Source: Vulcanimicrobiota bacterium (GTDB lineage Bacteria; Vulcanimicrobiota; Vulcanimicrobiia; Vulcanimicrobiales; Vulcanimicrobiaceae). Taken from it: 64,000 bases of DNA. Each line of letters starts with the position of its first letter. Within the stretch, counting starts at the first letter, position 1. Under the pieces are notes generated by a model. The model saw nothing but the letters and a program-made list of their open reading frames with translations, made no database searches and was not told the origin of the DNA. Shown here piece by piece: positions 31,835 to 39,980 of the stretch. The stretch lies in assembly GCA_013036095.1 (NCBI GenBank), contig JAAXCW010000001.1:411181-475180 (forward strand), given 5' to 3'. A program made the translations under genes and the position numbers.

Positions 31835-34142
31835 TGGGTGCGCCTTGCCCCTCGGGGGGCCTTATGGCCGCGATCCGCTGAGTGGAAACTGACCTTTGAA
31901 GATCCGCAAATGTCAGCCCGAGGTTCTCATCGACGAAACGGTGAGCGGCCGAAGTTTCGAAAGCAGTGCTCTTAGTCAGCGCCCTTGTCAAGTAAGCTCC
32001 CAGCCTGCGGTGCCGCAAACGCTTTTCATTAAGGCCCTCGCAGAAGTCCGCAGCCGACCGCGCAAGGTCGTAGTCCTCGGCAGCCAGAGCGACACAGACG
32101 ATGTCTTCCATTTTTTCAGGGCCATAACGCTCTAGCATGAGCCACGAGCGGATCGTCTGAGGCTGCCGCTCGCAGCCAAATGTTCCGCGCACTTTCTCAA
32201 TAAAGTCTGGCGCGCGGTCCGCTTGCTCTAAGCACAGCAGCTGCCATCGCTCCTGCAGCTCCCTAAAGGACAGCAAGCCTGATACCCGGTCTGCCTCTAC
32301 TTGCAGCCTTGCTGAGAGCTGGTCATAGGTCGTGCCGTTGATTAGAACGAGGTTGTCTCCCACGCTGAGCTCGGCAGTGATCTTGCGGCTCAGTTTGATG
32401 CTCCCAAACGTTCTGACGACAACGTGATGCTCTTCGCCGGCAAATACCGGGATAGATGACCCGTCCTCAAAAGTCAAAATGTATTGCTTGCGCGCACGAA
32501 CGGCGTTCTCAAGCTCTTCGCTTGCACTGGCTTTTTGGCTTCCGCGGTATGCCGGATCAAATGCCTCGATGCTCGCGTTCATTTCTCGGCTCGCGACCAG
32601 CTCGGAGGTCTCCTCAAGAATGCCGGCGAGCCTTGCCTCAAAGCCATACTGGTCAACCGGCGTTGAAAAATGCGTGGCCCATGACTCTCGGCGAAGCGCT
32701 TCCGCGCTATTGTTTGCGCCGCGCACTGCTAAAAGCGCCCAGCCGCGATCGAATTCCCAGGAGAGCACAGTCAGCCGCCCATCAAAAGGGACGCGCCAGC
32801 GCGAAGCATGCGCAAGCTTCGGAGTCCCCAGGAGCACGGCATGCCCTTTGCGGCCGATGAGCTGCGCAGGCTTGGCAAGGACGTTGACGCCGATACTGCT
32901 CTTAAGAGCGGAAACGTAATTCGCTACGAACTGGCGAGTTCGCTCGGCCGAGTATGCGTCGACCTGCGGAAAGGCAAGCAGAACATCGGCATTTTCCGCA
33001 ACAGCGCTGTCGATGCACTGGCGAAGCAGATCCCACTTTGCATTCGTTGCGTGCAGCTTTTTGAACAAGTCCTGAACCAAAAGAAGCCCGATCTTGAGAT
33101 AGTCGCGAATGTCGCCGCTCGCTGAGTCCGCATCGCGGTCGAGGCGAGCTAGGCGCGCTGTAAGCGTCTGCTCGTCGTCAGTGTTTTCGTGAAAATCGAG
33201 CGGTATGGACAGGGCCCGAAGCGCACCGACAATTCGCTGAAATTCCATCGTGAGCCGAAAATCAAAAAAGTTCTTAGGCCGCGAGAAAACCTTATGGCTC
33301 GCGTCTTTTAGCTCTGCCAGCAAATTTTCGATGTCGCCGAGGCCGCGCACCGAAGCGACCGCGCGAACCGTTTTCCCCGCGCACCGAGCGGCATCTGACC
33401 ACTCCGCAAGAATTCCGCGAAGGCGGTGCCGAGGCGGCACGCGCATGTTTGCAATCGCCGCATCTGACCATGGCCAGCACATTGCCTCCTGGGCCATCGC
33501 GTGGGTTACCGAGGGTGACGGCAGCACGATTGCGGCAGCCGGTGCACGCTCCCTGACGACCTCAAGCAAGTTGGAAGCTTCACCGCTTCTGAACACAAGC
33601 TCTCCGCGACCATCGCTAACCACGATGGCATCCGCATGCTCGACGCTCGCAAGCTGCGCGGTGTCATCTAGAATAAGTAGCGACGTCGGGAGCGGCGAGG
33701 CCGCGTGAACCTCGGCGAAGGACAGCACCGAAACAGCTTCGGAAACCCGCCTAAACCTAGACTGCATGCGCAAACCTGCAAAGAGTGCACGCTCGCGCCG
33801 CTCTGTCGTCAGCCAAACGACTCGCCGCGGCGCCGTTAGAGTATGGTTGCCTCTAAAAAGGTAGAAAAGAACAGCCAATGCGCCCCAGTGGCATGGTGTG
33901 TATGGCGCTCCTACAACAAGCGGCAACCCGTTGCGGGCGGCGCGCGAGAGCAGCATAAGCAGCGCTTCATCAACGGCACTTGAAACAAAACGAGAAAAAC
34001 CTAAACGGCAGTGCTCGCGCAGGAAGTCATGGTCAGCGTACTCAGCGCCGCCAGGCGGCAGGCGCCAGCGCTCCTCTGCGAATAGGCGAAACCAGTTCGC
34101 GATCTGCTCAGTATTCGGTCGCGGTTCGGCTGACACGGTCAT
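31827..34142 (-). CDS. drmE: DISARM class 2 protein DrmE (probable)
   Basis: 771 residues from ATG 34142 (GGTGAGG upstream); a GTG at 34175 is an alternative. An N-terminal block, PLVVGAPYTPCHWGALAVLF, precedes a Rossmann-like segment (VVWLTTERRERALFAG, then SLLILDDTAQLA). A beta-rich middle portion and a helical C-terminus containing LRHRRLGAYLTRAL follow. No classical Walker A is evident. Position immediately upstream of drmA and the size fit DrmE, the class 2 DISARM subunit of unknown biochemistry. The assignment leans on operon context more than on motifs. Confidence 0.68.
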   Translation of the reverse strand: MTVSAEPRPNTEQIANWFRLFAEERWRLPPGGAEYADHDFLREHCRLGFSRFVSSAVDEALLMLLSRAARNGLPLVVGAPYTPCHWGALAVLFYLFRGNHTLTAPRRVVWLTTERRERALFAGLRMQSRFRRVSEAVSVLSFAEVHAASPLPTSLLILDDTAQLASVEHADAIVVSDGRGELVFRSGEASNLLEVVRERAPAAAIVLPSPSVTHAMAQEAMCWPWSDAAIANMRVPPRHRLRGILAEWSDAARCAGKTVRAVASVRGLGDIENLLAELKDASHKVFSRPKNFFDFRLTMEFQRIVGALRALSIPLDFHENTDDEQTLTARLARLDRDADSASGDIRDYLKIGLLLVQDLFKKLHATNAKWDLLRQCIDSAVAENADVLLAFPQVDAYSAERTRQFVANYVSALKSSIGVNVLAKPAQLIGRKGHAVLLGTPKLAHASRWRVPFDGRLTVLSWEFDRGWALLAVRGANNSAEALRRESWATHFSTPVDQYGFEARLAGILEETSELVASREMNASIEAFDPAYRGSQKASASEELENAVRARKQYILTFEDGSSIPVFAGEEHHVVVRTFGSIKLSRKITAELSVGDNLVLINGTTYDQLSARLQVEADRVSGLLSFRELQERWQLLCLEQADRAPDFIEKVRGTFGCERQPQTIRSWLMLERYGPEKMEDIVCVALAAEDYDLARSAADFCEGLNEKRLRHRRLGAYLTRALTKSTAFETSAAHRFVDENLGLTFADLQRSVSTQRIAAIRPPEGQGAPNE

Positions 34143-34354
34143 GGTTGGCGCCTCACCAAGAAAAAGCTGCTGCACAATCCTACAACCTGCCTGAGTGAAC
34201 TAGCTAGGTCCAGGCCTTAAGCGACATTTGCTGTGGTGTTTGCGGGCCCACTGCTACACCCTGTTCTTCAAGTTGGCGAGCGCGCCGAAAACGCCGCAGC
34301 ATCGTGACCCGCAGCGGCTGCTGCATATCGCTGCACGAGCTTCGGGATCTCAGG

Positions 34355-35089
34355 TCACAGCCGCGTCCCGATTCCGATCATAGGAAGTATGCCCGAGTTT
34401 CGATCAGCCAGCTTGCCGTCACTGTCGAAATAGGCAGCGAAATTTACGACCATAACTCCGGCAAAAACCGACACTTGTCCAACTTGCTTGGCGGCGGTGG
34501 CCTTAAATGTGAGAAGCGAACCGTGTTCTCCATCATCCGAGTTGAGGCCGGCAAGCGCCGGCGGAAATCTTGTGCTAATGCGACCGTGAAGCGCCGGCGC
34601 AGCGGCAATGTCTAGCGAGAGCGAGATTAGGCCGACCTGCGCTGCGCACCCCACGGCTAGAAAACCACCGGCCAAGCGTGAATTCTGCTCTAGCGCGAGC
34701 GTGCTCTGCTGGTAAGCAGTGCTTTGGGCAACGACATACTCACCGGCGCGCAAATCAATTGTGCGGTTGAGATCAGCGCGGATGTACGGTGCGAGCGCGC
34801 CAAGTCGCGTTGTACAGCAGTTATTGAGGCTCAGTGGGCTCGTCCACAGCCCATCAACTCCAGCGGATAGCGCTTTCCAATGCAGTTCGAGCGAACCCAG
34901 CACGGCCTCACCTTGAATTCGAGACGAAAACTGGCCAACTGAATGCGCGCCGGAAACCGGGCTAACCGCGAGAGACACTCGGACGACCGGCTTGGTTGTG
35001 TCTGCCAGCGCACTTCCGTGCCAAACGAGCATCGCAATCCCAAACACGACCGCGGCCGCGGAAACTCTTCGTGCCGGCTCGTGAGTCAT
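34355..35089 (-). CDS. Exported protein, possibly outer-membrane beta-rich, unknown
   Basis: 244 residues from ATG 35089 (GGAG upstream; in-frame starts to 35131 exist). A signal peptide spans about residues 8-29 (VSAAAVVFGIAMLVWHGSALA, cleavage near ADT). The mature part alternates hydrophobic and polar residues in strand-like stretches (VRVSLAVSPV, GLISLSLDIAA, VSVFAGVMVVNFAAYF) and ends IGIGTRL, compatible with a small beta-barrel. It sits between the drmE gene and the serpin gene. The stretch 34143-34354 contains no gene or clear signal that I can see. Confidence 0.5.
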   Translation of the reverse strand: MTHEPARRVSAAAVVFGIAMLVWHGSALADTTKPVVRVSLAVSPVSGAHSVGQFSSRIQGEAVLGSLELHWKALSAGVDGLWTSPLSLNNCCTTRLGALAPYIRADLNRTIDLRAGEYVVAQSTAYQQSTLALEQNSRLAGGFLAVGCAAQVGLISLSLDIAAAPALHGRISTRFPPALAGLNSDDGEHGSLLTFKATAAKQVGQVSVFAGVMVVNFAAYFDSDGKLADRNSGILPMIGIGTRL

Positions 35090-35117
35090 GCGGTCACGGC
35101 TCCACATAGGACGACTG

Positions 35118-36260
35118 TCAAGGGCGATCAACGATTCCGGCGGCTAAAACCGCGCCGTCCCTTGGGTCGTCGATCGCAAAAGCAAACGGATGATCGGCGC
35201 GAAATTCAATTATCTTAGATGGTCCGAATGCGGCGCCGGCAACAGAAGCGACAGCAGTTTGGGCGCCACGTTCGTTTACTCTCACCCAGCCCTCCTGGTA
35301 AGCGTAAGTCAATGGAACGTGAGCCGCGCCGAATAGGTTTGTGAAGTCGGCTTCCGATGAAAAAGCGTTTGGCATTCCCAGACGTTTCAAGGTGTCGACC
35401 AGATCAATGTGGTCGCGAAATTCAAACCGCGGAAGTGAAATGCGCACGAAAGCGCGCTTCAAAAGCGAACGATGCCCCAGAAACGCAAGAGCTTGGGCCA
35501 AATTAACAGCGGCCGACCGGGTGGGAAGTACCACGAACATCTCGCGGCCGTCCGCAAACGGCAGCGCGATATACTGCACTTTTCCTGCCTCATAGTAAGC
35601 AACGTTACGTTCGCTGTACATCATTTGGGTGCGGACGGTGCGATAACCATAGAAATTACGCGCCGTTGTTTGCTTCACATCAAACGGCTCGCGCCAAGCG
35701 CCGGTATAACACAGCGCATTAATAGCAGCAAACGAGGCGTTTCGTGGGATTGGAACATCGTTGATTCGCCCTAGAGTCACGCGCTGCAGCCAAGACTCAA
35801 TCTGCCGGCGCGCGAGCGCTGATGAGAGATTCGCTCGAAAAACCGGTGCGCTGAAAATATCGCGCGCCTGCGCCTTGAACGAGGCGCTCGGGCGATAGCG
35901 TTCATCGAGCCAAATCGCATTGTTTAACACGATTCCTGGACCAGATGCCTGGGCCAAGGATCGCAGGAAACGAATCGCCTCCGGTGAGCCCGGCTTAACT
36001 GAGAGCTGGGAAAGAACGCGCATAATCTGCGTTTGCGTTTCGCCGCGCGCTCCAAGTGATAATAGCGCGAGCAGCTGCTGTAGGCCCCGCGGCGAGAAGA
36101 GCAGGTTGCTGCGGCGGCTGGCAGCCATGTGATCGGCGAGCGCTACGCCAAACGCAACGTTCGCGGCGGCGGACGCCCCCGAGCCGCCTAGCGCACTCGA
36201 CGGCATCGCGAGCGCCACCGAGCCCGCAATCAAAACCACGGGAACGAGTCGTGATTTCAC
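35118..36260 (-). CDS. Secreted serpin-family protease inhibitor
   Basis: 380 residues with a signal peptide (LVPVVLIAGSVALAMPSSALG) and a full-length serpin domain: NVAFGVALADHM, NLLFSPRGLQQLLALLSLGA (helix B and D region), FAAINALCYTGAWREPF, MMYSERNVAYYEA and FADGREMFVVLPT. The hinge and reactive loop are VNERGAQTAVASVAGAAF, followed by FRADHPFAFAI. The hinge is Ala/Gly/Thr-rich as in inhibitory serpins; the scissile bond probably lies near AAF-G, suggesting a chymotrypsin- or elastase-like target, an estimate from loop length. Serpins are patchy in bacteria. A Cys in the body (NALCYTG) is unusual for an exported serpin. Confidence 0.88.
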   Translation of the reverse strand: MKSRLVPVVLIAGSVALAMPSSALGGSGASAAANVAFGVALADHMAASRRSNLLFSPRGLQQLLALLSLGARGETQTQIMRVLSQLSVKPGSPEAIRFLRSLAQASGPGIVLNNAIWLDERYRPSASFKAQARDIFSAPVFRANLSSALARRQIESWLQRVTLGRINDVPIPRNASFAAINALCYTGAWREPFDVKQTTARNFYGYRTVRTQMMYSERNVAYYEAGKVQYIALPFADGREMFVVLPTRSAAVNLAQALAFLGHRSLLKRAFVRISLPRFEFRDHIDLVDTLKRLGMPNAFSSEADFTNLFGAAHVPLTYAYQEGWVRVNERGAQTAVASVAGAAFGPSKIIEFRADHPFAFAIDDPRDGAVLAAGIVDRP

Positions 36261-36319
36261 ACGGACACTATCGGCCGCTCACGCGCACGCAAAACGAATC
36301 CCTGGTCTCTTGTGTACGG

Positions 36320-38134
36320 CTAGGGCTGACCGAGCACGGCGCCGCTGGCAGCGTCAACCGCAAGAGCAAAATCACCATCATAAAATATCCACGCTGGCAC
36401 AAGGCCAGCGGAAGTTGAATTCGGGTCAAGTGGTCCCCCATTCCAATAACCGGACGTATAGCCTGTGACCGTGAAGCCGCTAGGCAGAGAAAGGGAAGCC
36501 GTGTAGGCATCGATCGACTGCTGCCCTTCGGCCGGCTGACCGGTTGAGAGCATTGAGCGATTCGATGACGCGCTTCGCCAAAGCCTATAGCCGTACGAGA
36601 TAAAAGGTTGATTCACAACCGTGTTTGACCACGCCAGGCAGATTGGAATGTTGTGGGGTGGCTCGTTTTCGTTGTATTCGGTACATGTGCGCTCGACATG
36701 GTAGTCGTCCGTAACGATCACTTTGACCGCATCTCCACCATATTCTGGACTCGAATGCTGCCAGACGAACTTATAACCGATCTGGACCTGACCGGAGCTT
36801 GAAGGTTGAATATTCCACAGATTGTCGGTCTCGGTAAGCACGGCATCTGAAGGCAGGCCTAGAGACGTGCTTAGAAATTCTTGCGCCGCCTGAAGCGCAG
36901 TAGGCTCGTCAAAAGCGACTGCGTTGTTCTTAATTTCGGCGTGGAAAAATGCCGCGCCCGTCGTTGCATACAAGTGTTCTACTGAGCAGCAGACGTCGTA
37001 AGCAGTCCGAACCAAACCATCGTCATTATACGAAGCATTTGAGTCGGCATTATTTCGAATATTTGATAGCTCGGATCCATCATCTATCGCCTCGTTCACG
37101 AGGTTTACTGGTTGGAGAGTGAAGGTCTGGGCCTGAACCGTAACCGGACTTTCCGGCGTATCCGCTGTCATGGTAGATTTGGTGCTTATTCCATTAATAA
37201 GCTCTTGATCGTAGAAATCGATAACACCCGAGGGTGCGCTTAGGCCGGTTGTGCTCAAAGCTTCTTTGTGGTTGGCAATATCCTCCCAGATGGCCCACTT
37301 ATCCGAAGTTCCGTTGTTCGCGTCTTCCGCAGCCTCCACATAGGAGGTGAAAACTGAAAGTGGTGTGCTGCGGTTGTTGGCGAGCTGCGCGAACTCATGC
37401 GCAACCGGCCCAACTTGGCCACTAGTGACGTCGGCGATTTGACCATTGCACAACGATAGTGGATGCTGCCAAAAACCATACAGGCCATGGAGAGCGCCTT
37501 GCGTGCTAAACGCGAGGTGCCAGTCAGCTGTCCAGTACGGACCATCGCTGCATGAATCCGTTTTTGGCGGCCCAGCGATCGTGTCCGAACTCATTGAGAA
37601 AACCCAGTGAAGGTTGCCAGTAATAGGCATGTTCTGCGTATTTGAACCAAGAAACGCTATTACGGGATTGCCGCCAGGCACGTCATCGCACCGGAAGTAT
37701 CCGCTCGTGCTTCCGACGCCCCAGATCTGATGATTGTTAAAAACCATTAGACCTGGTGAACCATGTCCAAAGTAGATGAGAATCGTATCCGACAACGACT
37801 GGTTTACAAGGCCGGAGTTGACGGAGTTTTCGCTTAAGTTTACCGTGTTCGACCACCCGAAGCCGGCCAGCTCATTAATAAGGTCTGCCCTAGCGTTTTG
37901 GATATTTGTGTCGTCCACGGGACCCAGAGTATTAAACGTGCACGGTGAGTAGTCCGAATTGTTGTAAATGCCCACTCCGGCAACCGCATCGAGCGACGGC
38001 TGAGGAGTGTTCTGTGCTGGCGTCTGCGTCGGGGTGGGCGGCCCAATTATGCCACCGCAGCTTGCTATGGCGAGGCTTAAGATGGCTACGAGCGCCGCTG
38101 CGCTCAAGCGTACGCGAGCGTTTTTCATCAACAT
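36320..38134 (-). CDS. Large lipoprotein with YFGHG motif (possible caspase/gingipain-like or DUF6345-type)
   Basis: 604 residues. The lipoprotein signal ends in IASC (Cys about residue 26) and is followed by a Pro/Thr-rich linker. Near residue 118 it has TILIYFGHGSPGLMVF, resembling the strand-His-Gly of clan CD peptidases and of the DUF6345 family. A candidate Cys downstream (DSCSDGPYW or LSLCNGQ) could pair with the His, but this is not proven. A C-terminal part of about 200 residues is strand-rich (VQIGYKFVWQHS, VKVIVTDDYHVERTC). GGAG precedes the ATG. Role unknown; cell-surface location is predicted. Confidence 0.55.
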   Translation of the reverse strand: MLMKNARVRLSAAALVAILSLAIASCGGIIGPPTPTQTPAQNTPQPSLDAVAGVGIYNNSDYSPCTFNTLGPVDDTNIQNARADLINELAGFGWSNTVNLSENSVNSGLVNQSLSDTILIYFGHGSPGLMVFNNHQIWGVGSTSGYFRCDDVPGGNPVIAFLGSNTQNMPITGNLHWVFSMSSDTIAGPPKTDSCSDGPYWTADWHLAFSTQGALHGLYGFWQHPLSLCNGQIADVTSGQVGPVAHEFAQLANNRSTPLSVFTSYVEAAEDANNGTSDKWAIWEDIANHKEALSTTGLSAPSGVIDFYDQELINGISTKSTMTADTPESPVTVQAQTFTLQPVNLVNEAIDDGSELSNIRNNADSNASYNDDGLVRTAYDVCCSVEHLYATTGAAFFHAEIKNNAVAFDEPTALQAAQEFLSTSLGLPSDAVLTETDNLWNIQPSSSGQVQIGYKFVWQHSSPEYGGDAVKVIVTDDYHVERTCTEYNENEPPHNIPICLAWSNTVVNQPFISYGYRLWRSASSNRSMLSTGQPAEGQQSIDAYTASLSLPSGFTVTGYTSGYWNGGPLDPNSTSAGLVPAWIFYDGDFALAVDAASGAVLGQP

Positions 38135-38147
38135 ATATCTCCTGCCT

Positions 38148-38374
38148 CTACTGAATTGGGTTCACTGGTAAATGCGATGCCGTCGCCTCCGCTGGAGTTG
38201 CCAGCCGGTTGCCGTACGACTTCAGGACGCCAGTCGCGGAATCATAAATGAAGTAATACACGCGGGTAAACAGCGTGGGCTTCGCTCGCGGACGTTCTGC
38301 TGGGGCGTCTGCGCCAGGGCGGGTGAAACGGAGACTGCCGCAAGAAACAGCGGAACCAAAAGCTTAGGACTCAT
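38148..38374 (-). pseudogene. Small exported protein gene broken by one frameshift
   Basis: The ATG at 38374 overlaps the MarR stop by 11 bp and has GGAGG upstream. It encodes a clear signal peptide (MSPKLLVPLFLAAVSVSPA, cleavage ALAQ), then loses frame after about residue 32. A second frame continues with plausible protein (LFTRVYYFIYDSATGVLKSYG) to TAG at 38148. Joined, they would make about 74 residues. Either a real frameshift inactivates the gene or one base is wrong in the assembly. The translational coupling to marR suggests the gene was functional. Confidence 0.55.
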
Positions 38375-38822
38375 CGATAGCCTCCATGAGAGCCGAGAGC
38401 GAAGCGGCGACGCCGGGCCGCTGTGCGCGCGGAATTGCTCGAAAAATGCGCTCGAATTTTGCGCGCCGCGATCGTGCCAGATTCGCGTTTGCTTTCATGC
38501 CGGCCGCGGTTAAGCGCAAGTGACAAAAGCGCGAGTCGCTGCGATCGCGCACGCGTTCGATCCACGATCGCCGCTCAAGCATGCCAACCAGCCTGCTCAC
38601 CGTGCTCTTGTCGAGGCCCAAACGTTGGGCGAGCCCATTCTGCGTCAGCCCGGGTTGGCGCCCTACCTCGAGCAAGGCCTGGGCCTCGCCGACCGAGAGG
38701 GGCTGCCCACAGGGCGTCGTGTCGGCCTTGTGCAGCCCGAGCGAACGTATAAGGCTCACCATCGAGTCTTGAAAGTCCAGAACGTCGTCGGGGCGTTCCG
38801 ACCGATTGTAGTTGCGACTCAC
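38364..38822 (-). CDS. MarR-family transcriptional regulator
   Basis: 152 residues with the MarR winged helix-turn-helix: LSVGEAQALLEVGRQPGLTQ, LAQRLGLDKSTVSRLVGML (recognition helix) and RDRSDSRFCHLRLTAAG (wing). Dimer-forming helices flank the domain. A perfect AGTTG-N7-CAACT repeat just before the start is a likely autoregulatory operator. It precedes a small exported gene on the same strand. The signal it responds to is unknown; the single Cys in the wing (RFCHL) might sense oxidants, which is only a guess. Confidence 0.88.
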   Translation of the reverse strand: MSRNYNRSERPDDVLDFQDSMVSLIRSLGLHKADTTPCGQPLSVGEAQALLEVGRQPGLTQNGLAQRLGLDKSTVSRLVGMLERRSWIERVRDRSDSRFCHLRLTAAGMKANANLARSRRAKFERIFRAIPRAQRPGVAASLSALMEAIDES

Positions 38823-38825
38823 AAC

Positions 38826-38842
38826 AGTTGCATATTACAACT
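38826..38842. promoter_or_regulatory. MarR operator candidate
   Basis: AGTTG (38826-38830) and CAACT (38838-38842) are exact complements separated by CATATTA, ending 4 bp before the marR start codon on the minus strand. Size and symmetry fit MarR-family binding sites. Confidence 0.5.
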
Positions 38843-38856
38843 AAATGGCGCGGTCG

Positions 38857-39339
38857 TCAAGCGATCGGGCGAAGATCCGTTCTCAGCATGCCGTATGGAA
38901 TAAGATTCTTGTACTCGCCGCTTTCGGCATCGTGGAAGCCATCGCGATAGAGCCCTTCGGACCTAAAGCCAAGCCGTTCGCACATGGCGCGCGCGCGATC
39001 GTTGTCTTCGCGGATCTCGATGAAGATGCGATGCGCGTCGCGTTTTTGAAAGGCTTCCTCGATTCCCCACCGCATCGCAAACGGGCCGGCGCCGAAGCCC
39101 GTCGTCGTGACGACGAGCACGCCGAGCTCCATCAGCCAGCCGCGGTCGTGCATCGTAAAGTAGCCGAAATCTTCCCCATCGGCCTCCAGAATGAACGCCT
39201 CGCCTTCGGTACCCTCGATCAGATCGAGAATCGCGTCACGCCCTGGTTCGTTCAGGAACTCGCGCGAGTGCGGCAGTTTAAAAAGACCGGTGACAAACGA
39301 GACGTCATCTTCGTCGGCCTCCCGCATCCGGAAGGTCAC
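38857..39339 (-). CDS. GNAT-family N-acetyltransferase
   Basis: 160 residues with a GNAT fold: N-terminal FRMREADEDDVSFV, strand GYFTMHDRGWLMELGVLVV, the acetyl-CoA loop region FGAGPFAMRWGIEEAF, then HRIFIEIREDNDRARAMCERLGFRSEG (RimI-like strand-helix). The acceptor is unknown. The gene overlaps the upstream DsbA-family gene (ATGA-type, 4 bp) and is last of the nrdR-dut-panE-hemQ-dsbA run. Confidence 0.85.
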   Translation of the reverse strand: MTFRMREADEDDVSFVTGLFKLPHSREFLNEPGRDAILDLIEGTEGEAFILEADGEDFGYFTMHDRGWLMELGVLVVTTTGFGAGPFAMRWGIEEAFQKRDAHRIFIEIREDNDRARAMCERLGFRSEGLYRDGFHDAESGEYKNLIPYGMLRTDLRPIA

Positions 39340-39980
39340 ACCGGTTCGGGGCCGGCTTGTTCCGTAATCTCCGACGCGTGCAGCATCTCGCCCGTAACCG
39401 CGTCCAGGGACTCGAACGTGTAGATGCCCGAAAGCAAGGCCAGATCGCCGGTCGGATTCCGTAAGACGTACGAAGGGCGCTGTGGTAGGTTGAGCGCTAC
39501 GAATTCAGCCGTCGTTTGTTTGATGCGTGCAGCGGTCGCCGGATCGCGCATCACGCGATCGAGTTCGCCCCGGTCCAAGCCTGACAAGCGCGCCGCTTCG
39601 TCGAGCGACGGCTCGCGCCGGCCCAGCGGCTTGCCGTCAATAACGTTCGCGCGATTGAGCGCGCGAACCAAACTCAAGTCGGTTATGCCGAGCGTGCGGG
39701 CCGCTTCGGCCGCCTGATTTGCGTGCAGCGTCGTCGCTTCGGGCGTGTCGACCCAGTCCGCATTCATCTGCACGCCCGTGATTTTTGCAGTGCGCGCGTA
39801 GTACCACGCCAATTGCTCGCGCGTATAAGGCAATGGCCCGAAATCGAAAAGCTGTGCGATCTTCCAATCGACGCGCAACCGGTCGCCGTACTTCTTCTCG
39901 ATCTTCTGCAATGCCAAATCGCCGACGTAACACCAGGACGACAGCACGTCGATGTACGCCGTGAGCTCGATGACCGCCAT
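39336..39980 (-). CDS. DsbA-family thioredoxin-fold oxidoreductase (FrnE/HCCA isomerase-like)
   Basis: 214 residues from ATG 39980, whose first base is the last base of the hemQ stop (TAATG). IELTAYIDVLSSWCYVGDLA is the thioredoxin-fold N-terminus of the FrnE/2-hydroxychromene-2-carboxylate isomerase branch; the active site keeps only SSWC, not CxxC. RPSYVLRNPTG carries the cis-Pro-type loop region, and the middle part is helical. No signal peptide, so it is cytoplasmic. Possible roles are a glutathione- or bacillithiol-linked isomerase or a polyketide-type oxidoreductase. Confidence 0.82.
   Translation of the reverse strand: MAVIELTAYIDVLSSWCYVGDLALQKIEKKYGDRLRVDWKIAQLFDFGPLPYTREQLAWYYARTAKITGVQMNADWVDTPEATTLHANQAAEAARTLGITDLSLVRALNRANVIDGKPLGRREPSLDEAARLSGLDRGELDRVMRDPATAARIKQTTAEFVALNLPQRPSYVLRNPTGDLALLSGIYTFESLDAVTGEMLHASEITEQAGPEPV

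Noticed and set aside
5309..34222. 9-bp GCCTTAAGC at both 5309-5317 and about 34214-34222 as possible island-end direct repeats
   Set aside because: A 9-mer shared by chance is not unlikely in 64 kb, and the flanks do not match. No comM 3' sequence lies near the second copy.
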